Source of the DNA: a virus
IMG/VR virus record: IMGVR_UViG_3300044987_000462
Coordinates: 1-32,052 of that record
Length of the DNA: 32,052 bases
Reading direction: 5' to 3' (one strand)
The first letter of the stretch is position 1, and every line of letters starts with the position of its first letter. Of the stretch, positions 12,701-23,474 are shown one piece after another. The position numbers and the translations under genes were made by a program. Below the pieces are notes generated by a model. The model ran no database searches, was not told where the DNA came from, and saw only the letters and a list, made by a program, of their open reading frames with translations.

Positions 12701-15700
12701 ACTACGCAGACAGAAGAAGGCGCTGTGTATCGCTATACCAATGGTGGTGGAAAATATGGAATGGTAATCGGTACTACTGACACCAATGTTACCTCTACCA
12801 GAACACTGTTAATTAATAATTTTGCTGTATATATTCCGATCGGAAATGCGACAGTTGCTGCTAATTCTATTTCTCAAGCAGGTATACCAAACATTGTGGC
12901 AACTGCTAGCAATGGTAAACTGATTATATCATTAATAAATTATGATTTAGCTATCCCAAATGAAAAGCTATTGATAGCTGTGGTGGATACTACCACATTA
13001 ACTGAGTTAGGTATTTCAATTTATACTCAGACACAAACTATCAACTGCCCACACATTACTGGACCTACACAATTTGGTACAGTAGTTAAATTCAATGAAT
13101 TTGATTCCTTCGTAGCTAGTGCCCCGACTGGTACTAGATATGCGGCTACGACCTTTGATTTCACTGATGATGAAAATTTAGACAATGACACGGTGTTTGA
13201 TAATAACGCAACGCAATGGATAGACCAGTTTGTTAATGCAGGTGCGGCGTATATGTTTGACTATCTAGCGGTGTTTGGTGAAAATCTAGACAACACTGGT
13301 AAGTTTGTATATTCGCAAAGTGTGAATGACGTAAATCTAGAGTACGGTGCTCAGCCAATGTATGGTCAAGCAATGGATTTCAACAACTATCACGTTATTG
13401 TTGGTACCCCTGCATTTAGACCTGGTTATGACAATGGGCTAGTAACATTGTACACTAATAGTTCAGGAATCACTGATTGGTCTGTATATAGAAGCTCAGC
13501 AGCAGTAGTTGACATCAACCGAATTCAAAACATACAGTTGTTTAGCGCAGAAACTAACAACACGCTAATTAATTTAGATTTCATTGATCCGCTTCAAGGG
13601 AAAATATTAGGTGCGGCCCGCGAAAATATTGATGTCATATCAAACTCAGATCCGGCTCATTACAATAACACTACGGTTCGTAGAGGGATAATCTGGGGAG
13701 CTGAGCACGTTGGTCAACTGTGGTTTAACACATCAACAACGCGATTTGTAAATTATCACCAAAATGATGTAACCTACAATAGTAGATACTGGGGCGCAGT
13801 CTTCCCGGGGAGTAATGTCACGGTGTATAGTTGGATTGCAAGCCCAAATCTACCGGTAAATTATAATGGCCCTGGTACTGTGTTTAATGTAGATTCATAT
13901 GCTATACAGTATGTAGAGACAGCTAGTGGTACATTATCACCGATATATTATTATTGGGTGAGAAATACCAATATCATTTTTGAGAAGACTGGAAAGACCT
14001 TAGCAGATTCAGTTGTTGAATCATATATTGCTCAGCCTAGAAATTCAGGCATAAGTTGGTTTGCACCATTGTTGCCTAGCGCATTTGGATTGTATAACTC
14101 TGCGGCCTATATTAACGCAAATGACAGTGTTCTTCAAATGGGATTTAGCACCGGCACGAATGATGATGTAGCACACAGTCAATATAGTTTAATTAGAGCC
14201 AACTACGCTGATGATTTCTTACCGGGATTCCCGGGCATAGGTGGAACATTAATTCCTGAATCATTATACGACCGATTGCTAGATGGATTGTGTGGAGTAG
14301 ATGAATTTGGAGCAGTTGTACCCAATCCATATCTACCCAAAGCAGTTCAAAATGGAGTGCTAGCTCGACCAAGACAAAGCTTCTTTATCAATAGATTTCT
14401 TGCGCTTAAAAATTATCTAACATATGCTAACACTATTTTAGCACAGTTTCCAATTACTGAAACAAGACAATATTCTTTCTTATTTACTGAGGGTCCAATA
14501 AACCCATCAACCGGTACTCCATTCTTTGTCACTGCTGATTATTGGGAATATGCAAATTGGTGGGCAATTGGTTACAATGATAACACTAAGTCTGCACTGC
14601 AAGTGCCACTCTATGCCAATCTACTCACGCTATCAGTAGCTGTTAATACTATTGTTACCGTCGCTGCAAACAGTACTGGTAATGCAGAGACTTATATTTA
14701 CAATACTGATGGGACTTGGACTCGCATTGGATTAACGAACGGTACTATTAAATTTAAATCTGATTTGTGGGATTATGCCACTGCACGGATAGGATTTGGA
14801 GATAACTTCTATGATACCAATCCATATGATGCATATCCGAGTGAAGAGACTAGAAATATCTTACGAGGATTGAACGAACAAATTTATATAAACGATTTAC
14901 TAGTCTTTAGAAATAAGAGTCTAATATTGATGTTTGAGTATATCCAAAGCGAGACTATTGATTCACAAAACTATTTGCCTTGGTTGAATAAAACCTCATT
15001 CATTGATGTGTCACACACCATTCGTGAATTGCGTCCTATCAGTATATATCAATCAGATAACCAAGACTTTTTGGCAGGATATTTAAATGAAGTAAAACCT
15101 TACCACGTGGTAATTAAAGAGTTCTTATTTAAATACACCGGTGCTGATGTCTATGCCGGAGATATCACTGATTTTGATTTGCCTGCAATTTTTGATTCAT
15201 CAGTTCAACAATTCATCACCCCTGAGTTGGTATACTCTAACCCTAGCTTAGTATCACAGTTTTTACCTAGTAGTCCGATTTGGTCTGATCCAAGTTATAT
15301 TTCTTGGTATAATAATTATGGGGTAAGCATTACTGGACAAGACAATGTTCAGATAGCTATATTGGACACCTATATTGCGTTGAATACAACAGCATTCGCT
15401 ATATCAAACGCTCAGGGAATACCTATTAATGGGGTATTTAAAATTGGAAATGAACTTATCGCTTATGCAACGGTTGACAGATCAGTCAATGTGGTCAGCG
15501 GCCTAACTCGTGGGGTTAGCAATACACCTATCACCAATCACATTCCAGGAGAGTTAATATACATTGATTTACCAGCAGTGTTGTTATTAGATGGCGGAAG
15601 AGGCTATTCTGAGCCACCGCGTGTAATAGCTTATATTGATACGACAATTTACCCAGCACCATCACAGCCTGCGGTATTAGAAGCAGTAATGACATTAGAT

Positions 15701-18700
15701 TCCGTATTAAGTATAACCGTAATTGACCCGGGTCAAGGATATGCAGTATTACCTCAGATTATAATTGATTCTGCTATATCAAGTGAGTTTGCTAGTACAG
15801 CAGTCAGTCCAAGCTATAATACCATTCAATTGTACGCCCCGTTGCTACAAACCGGAGACTTGATCAAGTATACTGTTGGAATTGGTAGCACTGCGATTGG
15901 TGGATTGACAAATAATCAATGGTATTATGTTAATGTATTAGAGACAGTACCTACTGTTACCGTAGCGTTGTATTCCAATTACAGAGATGCTCTCCAGGAT
16001 CAAAATAGAATTGTATTATTCTCGACTGGTACAGGAACTACTCACGCACTAAGTGTAGGAGCTAAAGCATCTTGCATATCCAGTGCGGCCCCTATCAGAG
16101 AAAATAATATTGCGTTACGATTTGACAGAACTACATACAATTCACAAGTAACTGATTGGGAGATGGACCTATATTATGGTTCATACTTTGCCGGATTCGC
16201 AGGTGCGTACAATGACCCACAATCAGTAGCCAGTTCTTCTATACAATTACAAAGTACACAACCGGCTATTAGCACTATTCTGTCCAGTGCCCAAGGGGTA
16301 GGCTTTGAAATTGTCGATGTTCGGAATGAGCAAACAGTTTCGTATTCTTCACTGATACGCCAAGTTGCTGAAATAATTGCGTTAAATCACGCTATTCGGT
16401 TAACACCTCTTGATGATGGCTCTAATAATCCAAATGCGTCGGGTTCTACTATTGGTTTCTATGTTAATATGCCAATTGTATTCAAAGGTGCTGTGTTAGG
16501 TGGATTGGTAAACGATACAGTGTATTATGTTAATAGTATAGTAGATGCTACAGACTTCACTATTTCACAATCAGTAGATGGACCTATCTTTGCTCTGACA
16601 GGTGGTACAGTTAGTGCTGCTGGTTTAGAATGTTCAGTTGGCGAAGTAACTAATCTTGCAGTACTTACGATTAATTATCCAGGCATCTTAGAGGTTACTG
16701 CGACTACGACAAGTACTAACACTATAACTATTCCGGTTACCTTGGTGGGGACAGGTGGCACTAATGGCTTCTATGTTAACTTACCGGTATTCTTTACAGG
16801 AACCGTATTTGGTGGGATAGTTGAAAACGAAATATATTATGTTACAACTGTACTCGATGAGCAAACGTTCACTATCGCTGAGTCCAAAGATCCAACAATG
16901 TTAGATGTGTCCGCTACTGCTGCTAGCACAGACTATGTTACAATATCAACTGATACCCAATCTCTAAAAATAAATGATCCTGTAATTTTTAACTCAATGG
17001 TAATACTTGGAGTGGATGTTACCGTGTTTGGCAACATTGTTTCAGGCACAACATATTATGTTGCTAGCATTCCTAACAATAATTCAATACAATTATCTGC
17101 TGTAGTTAACGGATCAGTATTTCCATTAGCAGATCAGGCTGCTAGCGTAGACCCCTTGCTTCCTACTAACGCAGTATTAACCAGTCAACGAAATGTTGTT
17201 CAGTTGTCTACCGCAACAGGAAGTATGACTATTAATGTGTCTATCCCGGTTAGCCCTGGTCAGATTAACGGTCAACAATTTACTTTATACAACACTTCAG
17301 AGCAATATCCTGACTTGGCAGGACCGGTTAGTTCATTAGTTACGCGAGAGATACAATCAACTATTGATACCGTAGATAGGGTTGCGATCAGTAGCTACAG
17401 TGGTGGATTAACAAACATATATGATAATTTTCCATTACAGGTTGAAACAAATATTGGTGGCCTAGTAACAGGAACAACATACTATGTAGTAGATTCTGGA
17501 TACATTGAGGTAGACGTTACTTCTACTTCACCATCTATTGCGTCAGCGGTAATTACCGGAGACATACTATCAGGCGCGCCAGTAAGCTTACTAACAGTTA
17601 CCGGTGTCACATCGGGCGCGGTAGTTCCGGGCTGTTCTTTGGCCGGCGGCACCGTCATTCCTGGCACTAAGGTGGTCTCACAAATAGCCGGCACACCTGG
17701 CGGGGTAGGCTCTTATTTTGTAACAAACTCACAAAATGTTATAAGCTCAACACTTACTTGCTCTCTAAGTGCGGTAACTTGTGACACGACTGATTCATTA
17801 TACATAGGTATGCCGATTATATTCTCCGGTGTACCGCTAGGCACTATCGATCTCAATGTAGAATATTATGTTAGACATATTGTTAATGGAACACAGTTTG
17901 TGCTGACTAATACACCGGGAGGGGCAATAACAACCCTGACGGTAGACAACGGAGTAATGACAGGTACCGGATCACCGTACATACAAGTATCAACAAGTCT
18001 TGGTGGAAGTGTAGAAGTATTAACTACCGAGACTGCGGTAGTTAATTTAGTCCAGTATCCGCTAACACCACCACTATTCAGTGTTAGTTATCGTATGGGT
18101 GGCTATCAGGCTATTATCACTGATTCGGGTACAGGATATGCTATTGATAATACCATCTTAATATCAGGCAGTAGCGTGGGAGGAACAACTCCGAATAATG
18201 ATCTTACCCTAACTGTTGTGGCAATCGGGACTAGCGGTGAAATAACAAGTGTTATCAGATCAGGCACAGTGCCTGGTATTTCTGACAGCTATTATTTGCG
18301 AGTAATTTCATCTACTGAATTAGCTGTATTCTCAAATCCGTTAATGACTGTACCGGTATCAGGTATTGATTTCCCCTATATAGGCATAATCTCAACTACG
18401 GTAACCGGAACTACTAGTGGATCAAATAGTATTACAGTTAACAGCGTAAGTGAATTTGCAGTTAATGATGCAGTGGTGTTTACTGGATCAGTAGCCGGAG
18501 GATTAATATTAGGACAAATATATTACGTGCTCACTGTATCACCGCTAACTGTTGGTACTGTTCCCAACGATGTTGGTTCTGTTGAAGTGTTGTCTACTAC
18601 TTTATTGCAAGATTTCACAATGGCTAAGTATGGCTCATATGCAGTCTTACCGGAACCGTTCTATTTTAATCAGAGTATTGTTCGGTATAACAATAGAGTC

Positions 18701-21700
18701 TACAGTTGTCTAATTAGCAACCACGATTCTGAATTTATATTTGGTAAGTGGCAGTTGTTAGATTCAGGTGATCGCAGATTAAATGCTTTAGATAGAGTTA
18801 TTGGTTACTATCAACCGACTGCTAATATGCCCGGCTACGACTTAACTCAATTAGTTAGCGGGATACAATATCCAAACAGCACGTATAAAGGCAATGCGTT
18901 TGCCCCTGACGAACAGTTCCAAATAGATACTATCTTACAGGATCAACCATTCTATCCCACTGAAGTTGATATGAAAGCGATAATCTGGACCGGAACAAGT
19001 TACTTTAGTCCTGCTGAAACATCAACGTATTCGGGTGTTGTGTCGGGCAGTGACGGTGAAAATTGGGTTATTGATAAACTAGCCAACTCAGTGTTAAGTC
19101 TGACTGGTATTATATATGTAAATGGAATATACCTTATCACGACTACTAACATTGCTACTCCTATCTTACGTAGTACTAACGCGATCACTTGGACTGCTGG
19201 AGGCCGCTATATACCCACAGCTTTGTTACCGAACGAGTCAGTAACCTTAAGCTCATCAGGTATGGCATTGAATTCTGTTGGGTATCGTGACGGAGTGTAC
19301 ATTGTGGCCGGCAGCAGCATTGCATCAAGTGTTGACGCATCTATCTGGACAAATAGATTTACGTTCACAAATGGATTGGTTAACACTTTGTACGGCGTTA
19401 AGGGAGTGAGTACAAACTCATATTATGGATTTGTAGCCATAGGTAAAGGGCAGATTCCTGATTATTCAACCGGACTAACTGAAACTATAGATGTAAATCT
19501 GGTGCTAACTAGCTTAGACGGTATCTCATGGTCACAAAGCCCGGCTTATAGTTTTAATGGGTTTTATAGCATAACGGACAACGGTAATATTATGGTTGCT
19601 GTTGGAGAGAACGGTGTTATTTACACTAGTCAAACTGGCATTGTTTGGCTAGGCGTGAATGAAGTTGCAGTTGTTAGTGTAAATTCTGACACTAATAATA
19701 TCAACGTTTCTAATACTGATGGATTCTTGGTAAATGATGAGATTAGATTCTCTAACTCTTTTAACGTAATATCGTCTTCTGTCACCTATTATGTGGTGAA
19801 CATTATTACCCAATCACAACTTCAGATTAGTACTTCATTGGGTGGACTGCCAATCACGTTAAATGATGTTAATCCAAGCACAACAACTTATATGTATTTG
19901 TATCCAAGTACAAGTGATCTAAATGATGTGTTATTTGATAATTCTATATTTATGGCCGTCGGTAATGACGGGTTAATTAGAACATCGGTGGACGGTTATG
20001 TATGGGTAACGCAAGTCTCTGGTACGCTAGAAAACTTAAATAGTTTGGTATATAACGCGACTGCGGCTACGTGGACTGTGGTAGGTGATAACAACACTAT
20101 TATTCTAAGCTCTGATAATGGAGTAACTTGGACTAGCTCTTCGATATTTGTTGTAGTACCCACTGTGTATGATGTACAGGGTGATCCGTTTCAGGCTGGA
20201 TATGGTCCTGAGGAACTAGTAGCCGGCATCATAAGCGATAACATAACGTTGACAGTGGCTACTAGACCTGGCACAAATTGGCCAGAAACTGTATATCAGC
20301 ACGTGGGTTATAACGTGCTGTCAATCGAAATACAACCAACCTCAGCCACTCAGACTGATTACAGTTTTGATTTAGTAGCACAGACCCCGGCGCAACTTGC
20401 AGTGTTTGTCATCGACGGCATTACTGGTACGAGCACCTCGATATACGAACCTGATTACAGTATCGATTGGATTACTAATGTGATAACTTTAGCTATCCCG
20501 TTATCTTTCACTCCAATCACTGATACATTACGAATTGATGTGTATGAAACAGGAAACGGAAACCAATTGGTTAAGGCTAATACAAAGACAGATCCAATTC
20601 GTGTTAATCTAACCACAGGGTGGAATGAAATATATGTAAATTGTAACTATTCTGCTACTATATTCTCCGGCAGTGGCGTTATTAGACCTGGAACGGCACC
20701 CATAGCAGTTGAAGCAATAAAAACTACTGCGATAGAGAATACTATTACTTGCGTGGGAGTAAAGGATTTTGTACTTAATGACCCGATAACATTCCAAGGT
20801 ACTACGTTTGGCAACATATTAGAAGATACTACCTATTATGTTAAAACAATTAGCACAGTAACTAGTAGTATTACTGTATCAAGTTCATATAATTTCACTT
20901 CAGGTACTGCAGGTCCTACTTTTGTGGTTACAACTGCTGTGGGTTCGATGTATGTAGTTATTGCTGTTGGATCGGGCGCGCCGTGGGCTGAACCATTAAT
21001 GTATCACAATGGTGTGAAATTATTGCACGGGTTAACTGGAACAGTCACCAGAACTAAAGCAACAAATAATGCAGTAACCTGTAACACAACAGGTGGGTTG
21101 GTAGTAGGTACTGTAGTAGTCTTTAGTGACACTATGTTTGGTGGGATTATTATACCGCAAACAACATACATCATTTATAGTATCGTAGATGCTAATGAAT
21201 TTACATTAGAGGATCCTGCTAATCCAGGTAATGTGTTAGTGCTTACTACTGCAACCGGTGGAGCAGAATTCATATCAAATGACTATTCATTTGGTATAGC
21301 CGAGAATGGGGTTTCAGCGAAAATTATGCTAGCTGCGTCATACAATAACACAGTAGATTACTTAACCTATACTTTGTTCGGGGAAACTACCCCTACACAA
21401 TACGGATACACTATCCCGGAAACAGAACTGTTTACCGGTGACGGAACTACCGATACGTTTGTATTGGCAAATTATGTCGCTGATGATAACCCGACAAATG
21501 CTATCGTTGAAGTTAACGGATTACGACAGTCTGATACTGAGTATATTATTGATAATTCATTAAATGAGATAGTATTTACTACGGCTCCATTACTAAATGA
21601 CGTTATTGCGGTTACATCATACAATTTAACTGATAGACAGTATCTGAATACGCAATATGGGATTACTGGTGTCACGGTATCTGACATAACTTCTATTAGT

Positions 21701-23305
21701 AATGTTATTACTCCACCGATATCAATCACTAACATAACAGCTACTACTGCAGGGACTAATTTAATCACTTGTAATTCTACTAGTGGGTTTGTTGCCGATC
21801 AAACGGTAGAGTTCAAGGGAACTAGTTTTGACGCGAGCATTAACTCAGCCGGTACTGTTTATTTTGTACTATCCGGGTTTACAAGCACCGAATTTCAGAT
21901 TAGTACAACGCTCGGCGGAAGTGCAGTAGTATTAGTTGGAGGTACAGGACTATTGGTCGCGTATGTTGGCGGTCAGCCAGCTGTGCGTGTAACAACTGGA
22001 ATGGTTAATAACTTATCTGAAAACGACATAGTAAGAATAGACGGCGTGGTTGGGTCTACTCAACTAAACAACAATACGTATTATGTTCATGTGATTAATG
22101 ACGTACAATTTGACTTGTATGAACAACCATATGATCCGGCTTACTCAGCGGTAAATTACCCAATAACTTCGGTGTCATCATATACTAGTGGAGGATATGT
22201 TTGGCTAAGTAATTCCTTTGAAATTATAGACACCACAGCCAGTGACACTGCCTCTCTGCATAACAAAATTGTAGTCCCCTCAACTGCATTATTAGTAGTA
22301 GATACGCCCGTCATATTTACTGCGCCAGGCTCAATAATAGGTGATATTACATTGGGCGGTATTGTTGTTGGCACCACATACTATATTATTGAAATAACTA
22401 GTGTGACAGAATTTGTAATATCTGAAGAGAGGAACGGCACACCGTTTATATTAACATCAGATTCTGGAACAATGTATGTAACACAATGGGAACAAACTAA
22501 TGTGAATAGATTGTGGGTTACTGTAAACGGATACAGAATCCCATCATCAAGTTTACGGTTGAACCCGGCGAATGAAATTGGCATACTAACAGTTGTTGAT
22601 GCGGCTGATGAAGTAATAATAACCAGTATGATGCCATCGGCGACTCCTAATGAGGAAGTGTACTTGTTAAACGTAAATCAGCAGAATTCTGCAGCGGTGT
22701 ACAGGGCTAACACATTGACAAGAACTTGGTTAGTTCAGCCACTATTTAACACTGATACTGTAATTTATGTTGATGACATTACTCGTTTGACAGATACTGT
22801 TACTCAGATAGCAACTGCTCCTGCGGTAGTGGCAAATCTAATGAGTATTGGTTTAACAGCAGATAAGAGGATTATTTCTAATGTATCGGTGTATAACAAC
22901 ACTACTTCTGCGGAAATAAACAGTAGTAATTATAAAATTGTGATAGAGGAACTGTCTCCAATCTTGCAAATTACTTCAGGATCTTGGATAGCCCCGGGTG
23001 ATCAGTTGACTATTACAATAATTGAAGGTAATTTAATTTACGTTAACGGAGAGCAAATAAAGTTCTCGTCAGTGGACACAGTGAATAATACACTGTCTGG
23101 ATTACAACGCGGGGCAAATGGTACCGGTGAACAAGTTTATGTTCCTTTATACAGCGAAATATTTAGCATCTTATCATCTAACCGTATGACAGATGTACAA
23201 TACAATCAAACTTGGAATTCTTATACTTTCAATCTAGTAGATGGCGATCCATTACAAATTAGCACAACTGCTTCTGCAATTTTCTTAAATCAGGATCAAT
23301 CGTAA
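3743..23305 (+). CDS. Giant mosaic baseplate/tail structural protein (6520 aa), in the gp7 position
   Basis: This single uninterrupted reading frame lies directly after the gp6-like gene (8-base gap, poor SD). Its place matches T4 gene 7, and T4 gp7 also carries a propeller, but homology to gp7 is inferred only. I recognise the N-terminus (residues 1-300, with [15 protein letters not shown] and [10 protein letters not shown]) as a type found in marine T4-like phages. Other parts, approximate residues: core without obvious repeats 530-850, 1000-2180 and 3230-3870; CBM5/12-like patches 2186-2228 and 4973-5006; FG-GAP propeller 2597-3230; GxGY-type turns 3950-4020 and 4800-4850; Asp-box propeller 5075-5470; about 14 copies of a module with the pattern ITCxSTxGFxVND, then FxGxxFGGI, YYVxxI, FTIS and a closing GSM, mainly at 4220-4935 and 5657-6245. 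Two copies of a GELIxY/SGLxRG module sit near 3880-3940 and 6428-6465. It has no signal peptide or membrane segments. Very likely a virion adsorption-apparatus component. Confidence 0.8.
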   Translation: MATRIRTLSFLPEIFQTPTNAQFLSATLDQLVSQPNTKKIEGYIGSKFGYGINAKDYYVTEPTKTRVDYQLDPGVVFTKPNESVAQDFISYPGILDALQIEGGLTENNNRLFNSEFYSWDSFTNLDKIINFNQYYWLPEGPDQVTVSTETVYSSTAYAVTDLANGYQISPVGTAGGTINPTLTMLRGGSYTFEVNQNSAFWIQTEPGVSGYSPTQPNIYTREVYGVSNNGAMNGIVTFAVPSKTAQDDQYNFPGNNVVGVVSTLPYSDINGQLLSQVGNIDGITSLDGLTVMFYNTGYPSEIGFVSNFFDYTNYDENNNLVPAETITVTDTSATGNLITCNSTANLSVNDTITFTGTTFGGIQSYFTGTPTVIAAGSFAIGQEYAITTIGTTDWIAAGVTASADITGSIAGYALTVTTVNSGSLVIGQTLAGFGVTAGTVIVSYDLATDTYTLDQSQTVASTTIYGYDIVAGKIFTAIAAGSGTGNATAFLPTIYYISSISSLTEFTVSALLGGSDVVLTTASGSMIGNINQGLYEEGYYTTVSQTFYTITYVGDPTDPVIRLIPSSSIPTNEKITALYGTQWLNRYFYKNPAGAIVLIPYITAPLDILYYQDGTSANKVGIIRLIESNVTNTLDVDADILGRKNFTSSTGIVFTNGLKVVFQGDIVPASYKSGQYYVEGVGSAIELVPVSDLISPESFTSSTYIPWDTLAYDIGNWEGNSYVPVTPDYITISRNSLDKNAWSRSNRWFHVDVINAAALYNNNPNSVSVYATADNKAKRPIIEFYPNLRLFNAGTEGKSPVDFIDTRTIDAFSLVAGQQNYYPDVTVYTAYSGTIASTDYVSARIATDTIGTVALPAVSNTITCDSTVGFRVNDLIVFNAVDLGPVFGGVVAEANYYVKEIIDLVTFTISSEQNGDVFALSSSSGSMRFYWTPRSTEVVVDNTDVTGTFALGQYVTDSTNLIPTNALITAITVTTSQTIFEVSWDASSGSFFAGTSTASIIATDTTNDTYALFDGARVAFTVDTDKNVRDKIYVCRFSTVTSTTDPVITLTEATDGQVLVNQQTVALRGYFNQGNEFYFDGVEWIKTQQKTQVNQPPLFDVFDDNSISFGDAEIYTGTSFKGNKLFAYGLGSGLVDGILGFPIRYSSIDNVGDISFDISLNLDTFNYVNGSSPITQKTNTGYVYNYPTRVVYERQLGWQTAISPSVQYQIFEFSYSTPSPTSVYICDIAPMDSTTTVWPTIQVYINNVLQTAADYTVTTTSNSTTVTFIDHAVLNPVQILILSDQVSPTAYYSIPINLNNNPLNADVTTANVGDIRGQYQSIFYNNPDTTGNVFGSNNYRDLGNVVPYGTRIIQNSASLVLPGTFLRKQNHNLFNSLMFNSREYIKFKTLLVDTVNNASYSQRYDPATMLDDALDQIVASKTEEQPFFWSDMVPSKAPYISNSYSFANSLDVSIYKLSTTYDFTKANYNGVLVYLTRTTIGVTSVKQLIVNVDYVISTDSPSLTVTLDLLPNDIITINEYNQTYGSYIPNTPTKLGLYPAYTPGVVLDSDYAQPTYFIKGHDGSYNKLYGNYDATLELLIDFRDQVLLEYELRVFNNLKLSSIIPIKEYEVLPGFFRETDYSYNEFLEVYSASFLNWVGQNRINYKRQLYNKNDQFTYNYYQSGNKINKKPIEQGYWRGIYQYYYDTTTPNSTPWEMLGFTEKPTWWQDRYGPAPYTSDNLILWNDLAQGIDWNNGVPIVIKQAIRPELLQVLPVDTEGNLVSPLDSIVGSYNSNIFQRDWKVGDEGPAELSYRRSSSWPFDLMKILALAKPAQFFNLGVDLDNYKYNLEFDQYLVNNRSHLVISDVQIYGSGTAKTSYINWIVDYEKQIGVDATQNITNLLFNLDVRLVYRLAGFSDKTLLKFYVEKGTANNRNASLLIPDESYAVLLYDNQPFKKIVYSGVVIQIVDSGYTVYGNSQTAAYFKTLKPLANGNTSITEVDALRVRTANDYSTQEVIVPYGSLFYTVEELAQFLRAYGAYQEAQGMVFSSIENGLEVTWNQMIAELLYWAQTGWEVGSVLTINPAASTMEINRDGYIVQPLTMRETNFVLNQNLYPIQSMDLAIVRDETQFVIKPLNAGDTLAYGQFNIHSIEHGIVFDNITLFNDVIYNLTTGLRQLRIVLRGTKTADWNGTINAAGFILNQDNIQEWNRTLTYTKGVIVQYKNKYWTALRVIQPSETFNSNDWKRTDYEQIQKGLLPNSSTRSYESTLYYNVDKANLESDADLLSFSLIGYRPRDYLALADLTDITQINVYKNLIKNKGTLNAASAFKGVNLPQGGINYEIYENWAIKSGEFGGVLNSNFVEFKINENYMTGNPSIVGLTNGVYTDGVQQEVPLYSLYNYGRPVFDPNVLPQISSALPPTLLPDAGYVNFNDVKMSAFYYSQLASAVDKNGKVVPIQDFYVRDYLWLANYLEQWQVYTPASIGQVIYVKNNLNGTATITFNQAHNLVQYQPFAIVNFNPAVNGYFLASLIVDPQRVLVNLTLDANTRNITGQGIGLLFQSQRVATPADIATLPLLSAEFTKNTVWVDTNTDGDWAVYRKSINYQYDTETIRPTGVTFGSAVAYTSTLGYLVGDAQAGEVYRYTFNDLANDYQLIQTITHDTSFGATIAYAGDMFFISEPSSAAPKVYAYQLSSTLTNDDLTLFQTAIAAPASSINWGKAIAVSGDTNWVYISDYDNPSTPNLVYVYRKSQTTDEYELSTTITTSGLVAGDNFGYSIATDYYGDTVIIGTPNQDYSPTIDNWGYTYVFSRAVQNIETSQNSIPDVAQIFQLVWTPSTTVTDVSATDATTDVITCTSTSGFVVDMPVLFSGTVYASSNISPSTIYFIESVVSATEFRIKTSVDAIIPLALGTSSGSGMIANVQSTPIYVSVNGTLVDNSNYGVIGNTLVYPSTLSAGDIVTISGDQFTLVQTLTSEVTPKVGVHFGNSVDTTTHASEVIIGAPFELTTQTEEGAVYRYTNGGGKYGMVIGTTDTNVTSTRTLLINNFAVYIPIGNATVAANSISQAGIPNIVATASNGKLIISLINYDLAIPNEKLLIAVVDTTTLTELGISIYTQTQTINCPHITGPTQFGTVVKFNEFDSFVASAPTGTRYAATTFDFTDDENLDNDTVFDNNATQWIDQFVNAGAAYMFDYLAVFGENLDNTGKFVYSQSVNDVNLEYGAQPMYGQAMDFNNYHVIVGTPAFRPGYDNGLVTLYTNSSGITDWSVYRSSAAVVDINRIQNIQLFSAETNNTLINLDFIDPLQGKILGAARENIDVISNSDPAHYNNTTVRRGIIWGAEHVGQLWFNTSTTRFVNYHQNDVTYNSRYWGAVFPGSNVTVYSWIASPNLPVNYNGPGTVFNVDSYAIQYVETASGTLSPIYYYWVRNTNIIFEKTGKTLADSVVESYIAQPRNSGISWFAPLLPSAFGLYNSAAYINANDSVLQMGFSTGTNDDVAHSQYSLIRANYADDFLPGFPGIGGTLIPESLYDRLLDGLCGVDEFGAVVPNPYLPKAVQNGVLARPRQSFFINRFLALKNYLTYANTILAQFPITETRQYSFLFTEGPINPSTGTPFFVTADYWEYANWWAIGYNDNTKSALQVPLYANLLTLSVAVNTIVTVAANSTGNAETYIYNTDGTWTRIGLTNGTIKFKSDLWDYATARIGFGDNFYDTNPYDAYPSEETRNILRGLNEQIYINDLLVFRNKSLILMFEYIQSETIDSQNYLPWLNKTSFIDVSHTIRELRPISIYQSDNQDFLAGYLNEVKPYHVVIKEFLFKYTGADVYAGDITDFDLPAIFDSSVQQFITPELVYSNPSLVSQFLPSSPIWSDPSYISWYNNYGVSITGQDNVQIAILDTYIALNTTAFAISNAQGIPINGVFKIGNELIAYATVDRSVNVVSGLTRGVSNTPITNHIPGELIYIDLPAVLLLDGGRGYSEPPRVIAYIDTTIYPAPSQPAVLEAVMTLDSVLSITVIDPGQGYAVLPQIIIDSAISSEFASTAVSPSYNTIQLYAPLLQTGDLIKYTVGIGSTAIGGLTNNQWYYVNVLETVPTVTVALYSNYRDALQDQNRIVLFSTGTGTTHALSVGAKASCISSAAPIRENNIALRFDRTTYNSQVTDWEMDLYYGSYFAGFAGAYNDPQSVASSSIQLQSTQPAISTILSSAQGVGFEIVDVRNEQTVSYSSLIRQVAEIIALNHAIRLTPLDDGSNNPNASGSTIGFYVNMPIVFKGAVLGGLVNDTVYYVNSIVDATDFTISQSVDGPIFALTGGTVSAAGLECSVGEVTNLAVLTINYPGILEVTATTTSTNTITIPVTLVGTGGTNGFYVNLPVFFTGTVFGGIVENEIYYVTTVLDEQTFTIAESKDPTMLDVSATAASTDYVTISTDTQSLKINDPVIFNSMVILGVDVTVFGNIVSGTTYYVASIPNNNSIQLSAVVNGSVFPLADQAASVDPLLPTNAVLTSQRNVVQLSTATGSMTINVSIPVSPGQINGQQFTLYNTSEQYPDLAGPVSSLVTREIQSTIDTVDRVAISSYSGGLTNIYDNFPLQVETNIGGLVTGTTYYVVDSGYIEVDVTSTSPSIASAVITGDILSGAPVSLLTVTGVTSGAVVPGCSLAGGTVIPGTKVVSQIAGTPGGVGSYFVTNSQNVISSTLTCSLSAVTCDTTDSLYIGMPIIFSGVPLGTIDLNVEYYVRHIVNGTQFVLTNTPGGAITTLTVDNGVMTGTGSPYIQVSTSLGGSVEVLTTETAVVNLVQYPLTPPLFSVSYRMGGYQAIITDSGTGYAIDNTILISGSSVGGTTPNNDLTLTVVAIGTSGEITSVIRSGTVPGISDSYYLRVISSTELAVFSNPLMTVPVSGIDFPYIGIISTTVTGTTSGSNSITVNSVSEFAVNDAVVFTGSVAGGLILGQIYYVLTVSPLTVGTVPNDVGSVEVLSTTLLQDFTMAKYGSYAVLPEPFYFNQSIVRYNNRVYSCLISNHDSEFIFGKWQLLDSGDRRLNALDRVIGYYQPTANMPGYDLTQLVSGIQYPNSTYKGNAFAPDEQFQIDTILQDQPFYPTEVDMKAIIWTGTSYFSPAETSTYSGVVSGSDGENWVIDKLANSVLSLTGIIYVNGIYLITTTNIATPILRSTNAITWTAGGRYIPTALLPNESVTLSSSGMALNSVGYRDGVYIVAGSSIASSVDASIWTNRFTFTNGLVNTLYGVKGVSTNSYYGFVAIGKGQIPDYSTGLTETIDVNLVLTSLDGISWSQSPAYSFNGFYSITDNGNIMVAVGENGVIYTSQTGIVWLGVNEVAVVSVNSDTNNINVSNTDGFLVNDEIRFSNSFNVISSSVTYYVVNIITQSQLQISTSLGGLPITLNDVNPSTTTYMYLYPSTSDLNDVLFDNSIFMAVGNDGLIRTSVDGYVWVTQVSGTLENLNSLVYNATAATWTVVGDNNTIILSSDNGVTWTSSSIFVVVPTVYDVQGDPFQAGYGPEELVAGIISDNITLTVATRPGTNWPETVYQHVGYNVLSIEIQPTSATQTDYSFDLVAQTPAQLAVFVIDGITGTSTSIYEPDYSIDWITNVITLAIPLSFTPITDTLRIDVYETGNGNQLVKANTKTDPIRVNLTTGWNEIYVNCNYSATIFSGSGVIRPGTAPIAVEAIKTTAIENTITCVGVKDFVLNDPITFQGTTFGNILEDTTYYVKTISTVTSSITVSSSYNFTSGTAGPTFVVTTAVGSMYVVIAVGSGAPWAEPLMYHNGVKLLHGLTGTVTRTKATNNAVTCNTTGGLVVGTVVVFSDTMFGGIIIPQTTYIIYSIVDANEFTLEDPANPGNVLVLTTATGGAEFISNDYSFGIAENGVSAKIMLAASYNNTVDYLTYTLFGETTPTQYGYTIPETELFTGDGTTDTFVLANYVADDNPTNAIVEVNGLRQSDTEYIIDNSLNEIVFTTAPLLNDVIAVTSYNLTDRQYLNTQYGITGVTVSDITSISNVITPPISITNITATTAGTNLITCNSTSGFVADQTVEFKGTSFDASINSAGTVYFVLSGFTSTEFQISTTLGGSAVVLVGGTGLLVAYVGGQPAVRVTTGMVNNLSENDIVRIDGVVGSTQLNNNTYYVHVINDVQFDLYEQPYDPAYSAVNYPITSVSSYTSGGYVWLSNSFEIIDTTASDTASLHNKIVVPSTALLVVDTPVIFTAPGSIIGDITLGGIVVGTTYYIIEITSVTEFVISEERNGTPFILTSDSGTMYVTQWEQTNVNRLWVTVNGYRIPSSSLRLNPANEIGILTVVDAADEVIITSMMPSATPNEEVYLLNVNQQNSAAVYRANTLTRTWLVQPLFNTDTVIYVDDITRLTDTVTQIATAPAVVANLMSIGLTADKRIISNVSVYNNTTSAEINSSNYKIVIEELSPILQITSGSWIAPGDQLTITIIEGNLIYVNGEQIKFSSVDTVNNTLSGLQRGANGTGEQVYVPLYSEIFSILSSNRMTDVQYNQTWNSYTFNLVDGDPLQISTTASAIFLNQDQS
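4723..5320 (+). repeat. Triple nested modules inside the giant protein (residues about 327-526)
   Basis: An outer ITC/FGGI...YYIS/GSM module begins near residue 327 and reaches FGGI at 359-362, but its expected next strand (YYISSI) appears only at 495. The roughly 130 residues between are a second module: [17 protein letters not shown] at about 377, resuming as [17 protein letters not shown] at 472. That module is itself interrupted at residues 405-469 by a third, ITGS...LTVTTVNSG...SQTVASTTI. The third module occurs again at residues 4604-4672, which confirms its borders. Confidence 0.65.
4748..4771 (+). repeat. 24-base direct repeat, copy 1
   Basis: The same 24 bases occur at 21758-21781, in the same reading frame (encoding NLITCNST) and at the same position of the TYYV module. 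Most other module copies have drifted at the DNA level. Confidence 0.8.
10298..10425 (+). other. CBM5/12-like carbohydrate-binding patch in the giant protein
   Basis: The pattern [21 protein letters not shown], a spacer with a Pro, then NDWKR matches the small chitin-binding-type module (W...Y-x-x-G-x-x-V-x-Y-x-x-x-x-Y...P...W). Key residues are the W, the KG turn, the YKNKYW strand and the closing W. This suggests sugar binding, but the module is also a common structural knob. Confidence 0.4.
11531..13430 (+). repeat. FG-GAP-type seven-motif beta-propeller region in the giant protein
   Basis: Seven motifs of the type (F/W/Y)G-x-A/S-hydrophobic followed by hydrophobic-I/S-x-P are visible: [33 protein letters not shown]...IIGTP, HFGNSV...[13 protein letters not shown]...VASAP and MYGQAMDF...IVGTP. 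This fits an integrin-like FG-GAP propeller. Between the fourth and fifth motifs lies an unrelated ITCTST/GSGM module (about 12200-12440); between the fifth and sixth lies another insert (about 12775-13050, with [12 protein letters not shown] and TQTINCPH). The fold is inferred from motif spacing. Confidence 0.6.
16420..18545 (+). repeat. Array of degenerate ~75-residue TYYV modules, first cluster
   Basis: Successive module copies at about residues 4226-4295, 4316-4388, 4389-4496, 4570-4600 (lacking its C-terminal part), 4676-4740 and 4885-4935 share a hydrophobic-ND/NxP strand, a (V/L)FxG strand, a GG(I/L)V turn, TYYV, and an FTI/FVL strand. They have diverged at the DNA level. A second copy of the ITG...SQ-V module is inserted at 17552-17758. 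Confidence 0.6.
18658..18760 (+). other. Second CBM5/12-like patch in the giant protein
   Basis: [18 protein letters not shown], a short spacer, then FGKWQLL repeats the strand-turn-strand-W layout seen at 10298-10425. It lies directly before the Asp-box propeller. The function is inferred only. Confidence 0.35.
18967..20150 (+). repeat. Asp-box (BNR-like) propeller region in the giant protein
   Basis: Seven Asp-box-like motifs (S-x-D/N-x-G-x-x-W type) occur in order: [42 protein letters not shown] and SSDNGVTW. They are separated by hydrophobic strands such as [10 protein letters not shown] and [10 protein letters not shown], as in Asp-box propellers. One ITC-type module (about 19670-19875) interrupts the series between the fifth and sixth motifs. 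Confidence 0.6.
20713..22475 (+). repeat. Array of degenerate ~75-residue TYYV modules, C-terminal cluster
   Basis: Five copies are visible near residues 5657-5738, 5768-5843, 5994-6073, 6079-6138 and 6160-6245. Key landmarks are [57 protein letters not shown] and [17 protein letters not shown], each followed by a YYV, YII, YFV or YII strand pair. Short linkers of different sequence separate them. Confidence 0.6.
21758..21781 (+). repeat. 24-base direct repeat, copy 2
   Basis: Exact match to 4748-4771, about 17 kb away, bounded on both sides by mismatches. See copy 1. Confidence 0.8.
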
Positions 23306-23307
23306 AT

Positions 23308-23319
23308 GATAAATAAATA
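23308..23319 (+). promoter_or_regulatory. Overlapping T4-like late promoter motifs GATAAATA / AATAAATA
   Basis: Two overlapping copies of the TAAATA core (23308-23315 and 23312-23319) fill the 16-base gap after the giant gene. By T4 spacing, transcription would begin near 23321-23325, at or just inside the start codon of the next small gene, which also lacks an SD. Confidence 0.5.
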
Positions 23320-23321
23320 AT

Positions 23322-23474
23322 ATGAATGAAAAGACCTCAGCCAGTCAAGAAAAACAGCAAAATAAACCGGAATCCAAGCCCAACGACGTTGGTGGATTCT
23401 ATTTTTTGTCACATCTGAAAATATCTGATCCTAATTCAAACGAAATTCTAGTACAAAAAAGAGGCGATAGCTAA
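23322..23474 (+). CDS. Small protein (50 aa) mimicking the N-terminal motif of the next gene
   Basis: This reading frame is too short for routine ORF calling. Residues 1-22 are hydrophilic and rich in Lys, Gln, Glu, Ser and Pro, likely disordered. Residues 24-50 end in LKISDPNSNEILVQKRGDS, which copies the start of the following protein (LKIHDPNTGEILVDKRNSI): 12 of 16 residues of the core are the same. The protein stops exactly where the downstream protein continues with its INYENMS stretch. The stop codon overlaps the next start (TAATG at 23472-23476), which suggests translational coupling. There is no SD before the ATG. The role is unknown; a competitor, assembly partner or leader for the next protein are all possible. 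The copied motif, coupling and packing support it as real. Confidence 0.6.
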   Translation: MNEKTSASQEKQQNKPESKPNDVGGFYFLSHLKISDPNSNEILVQKRGDS

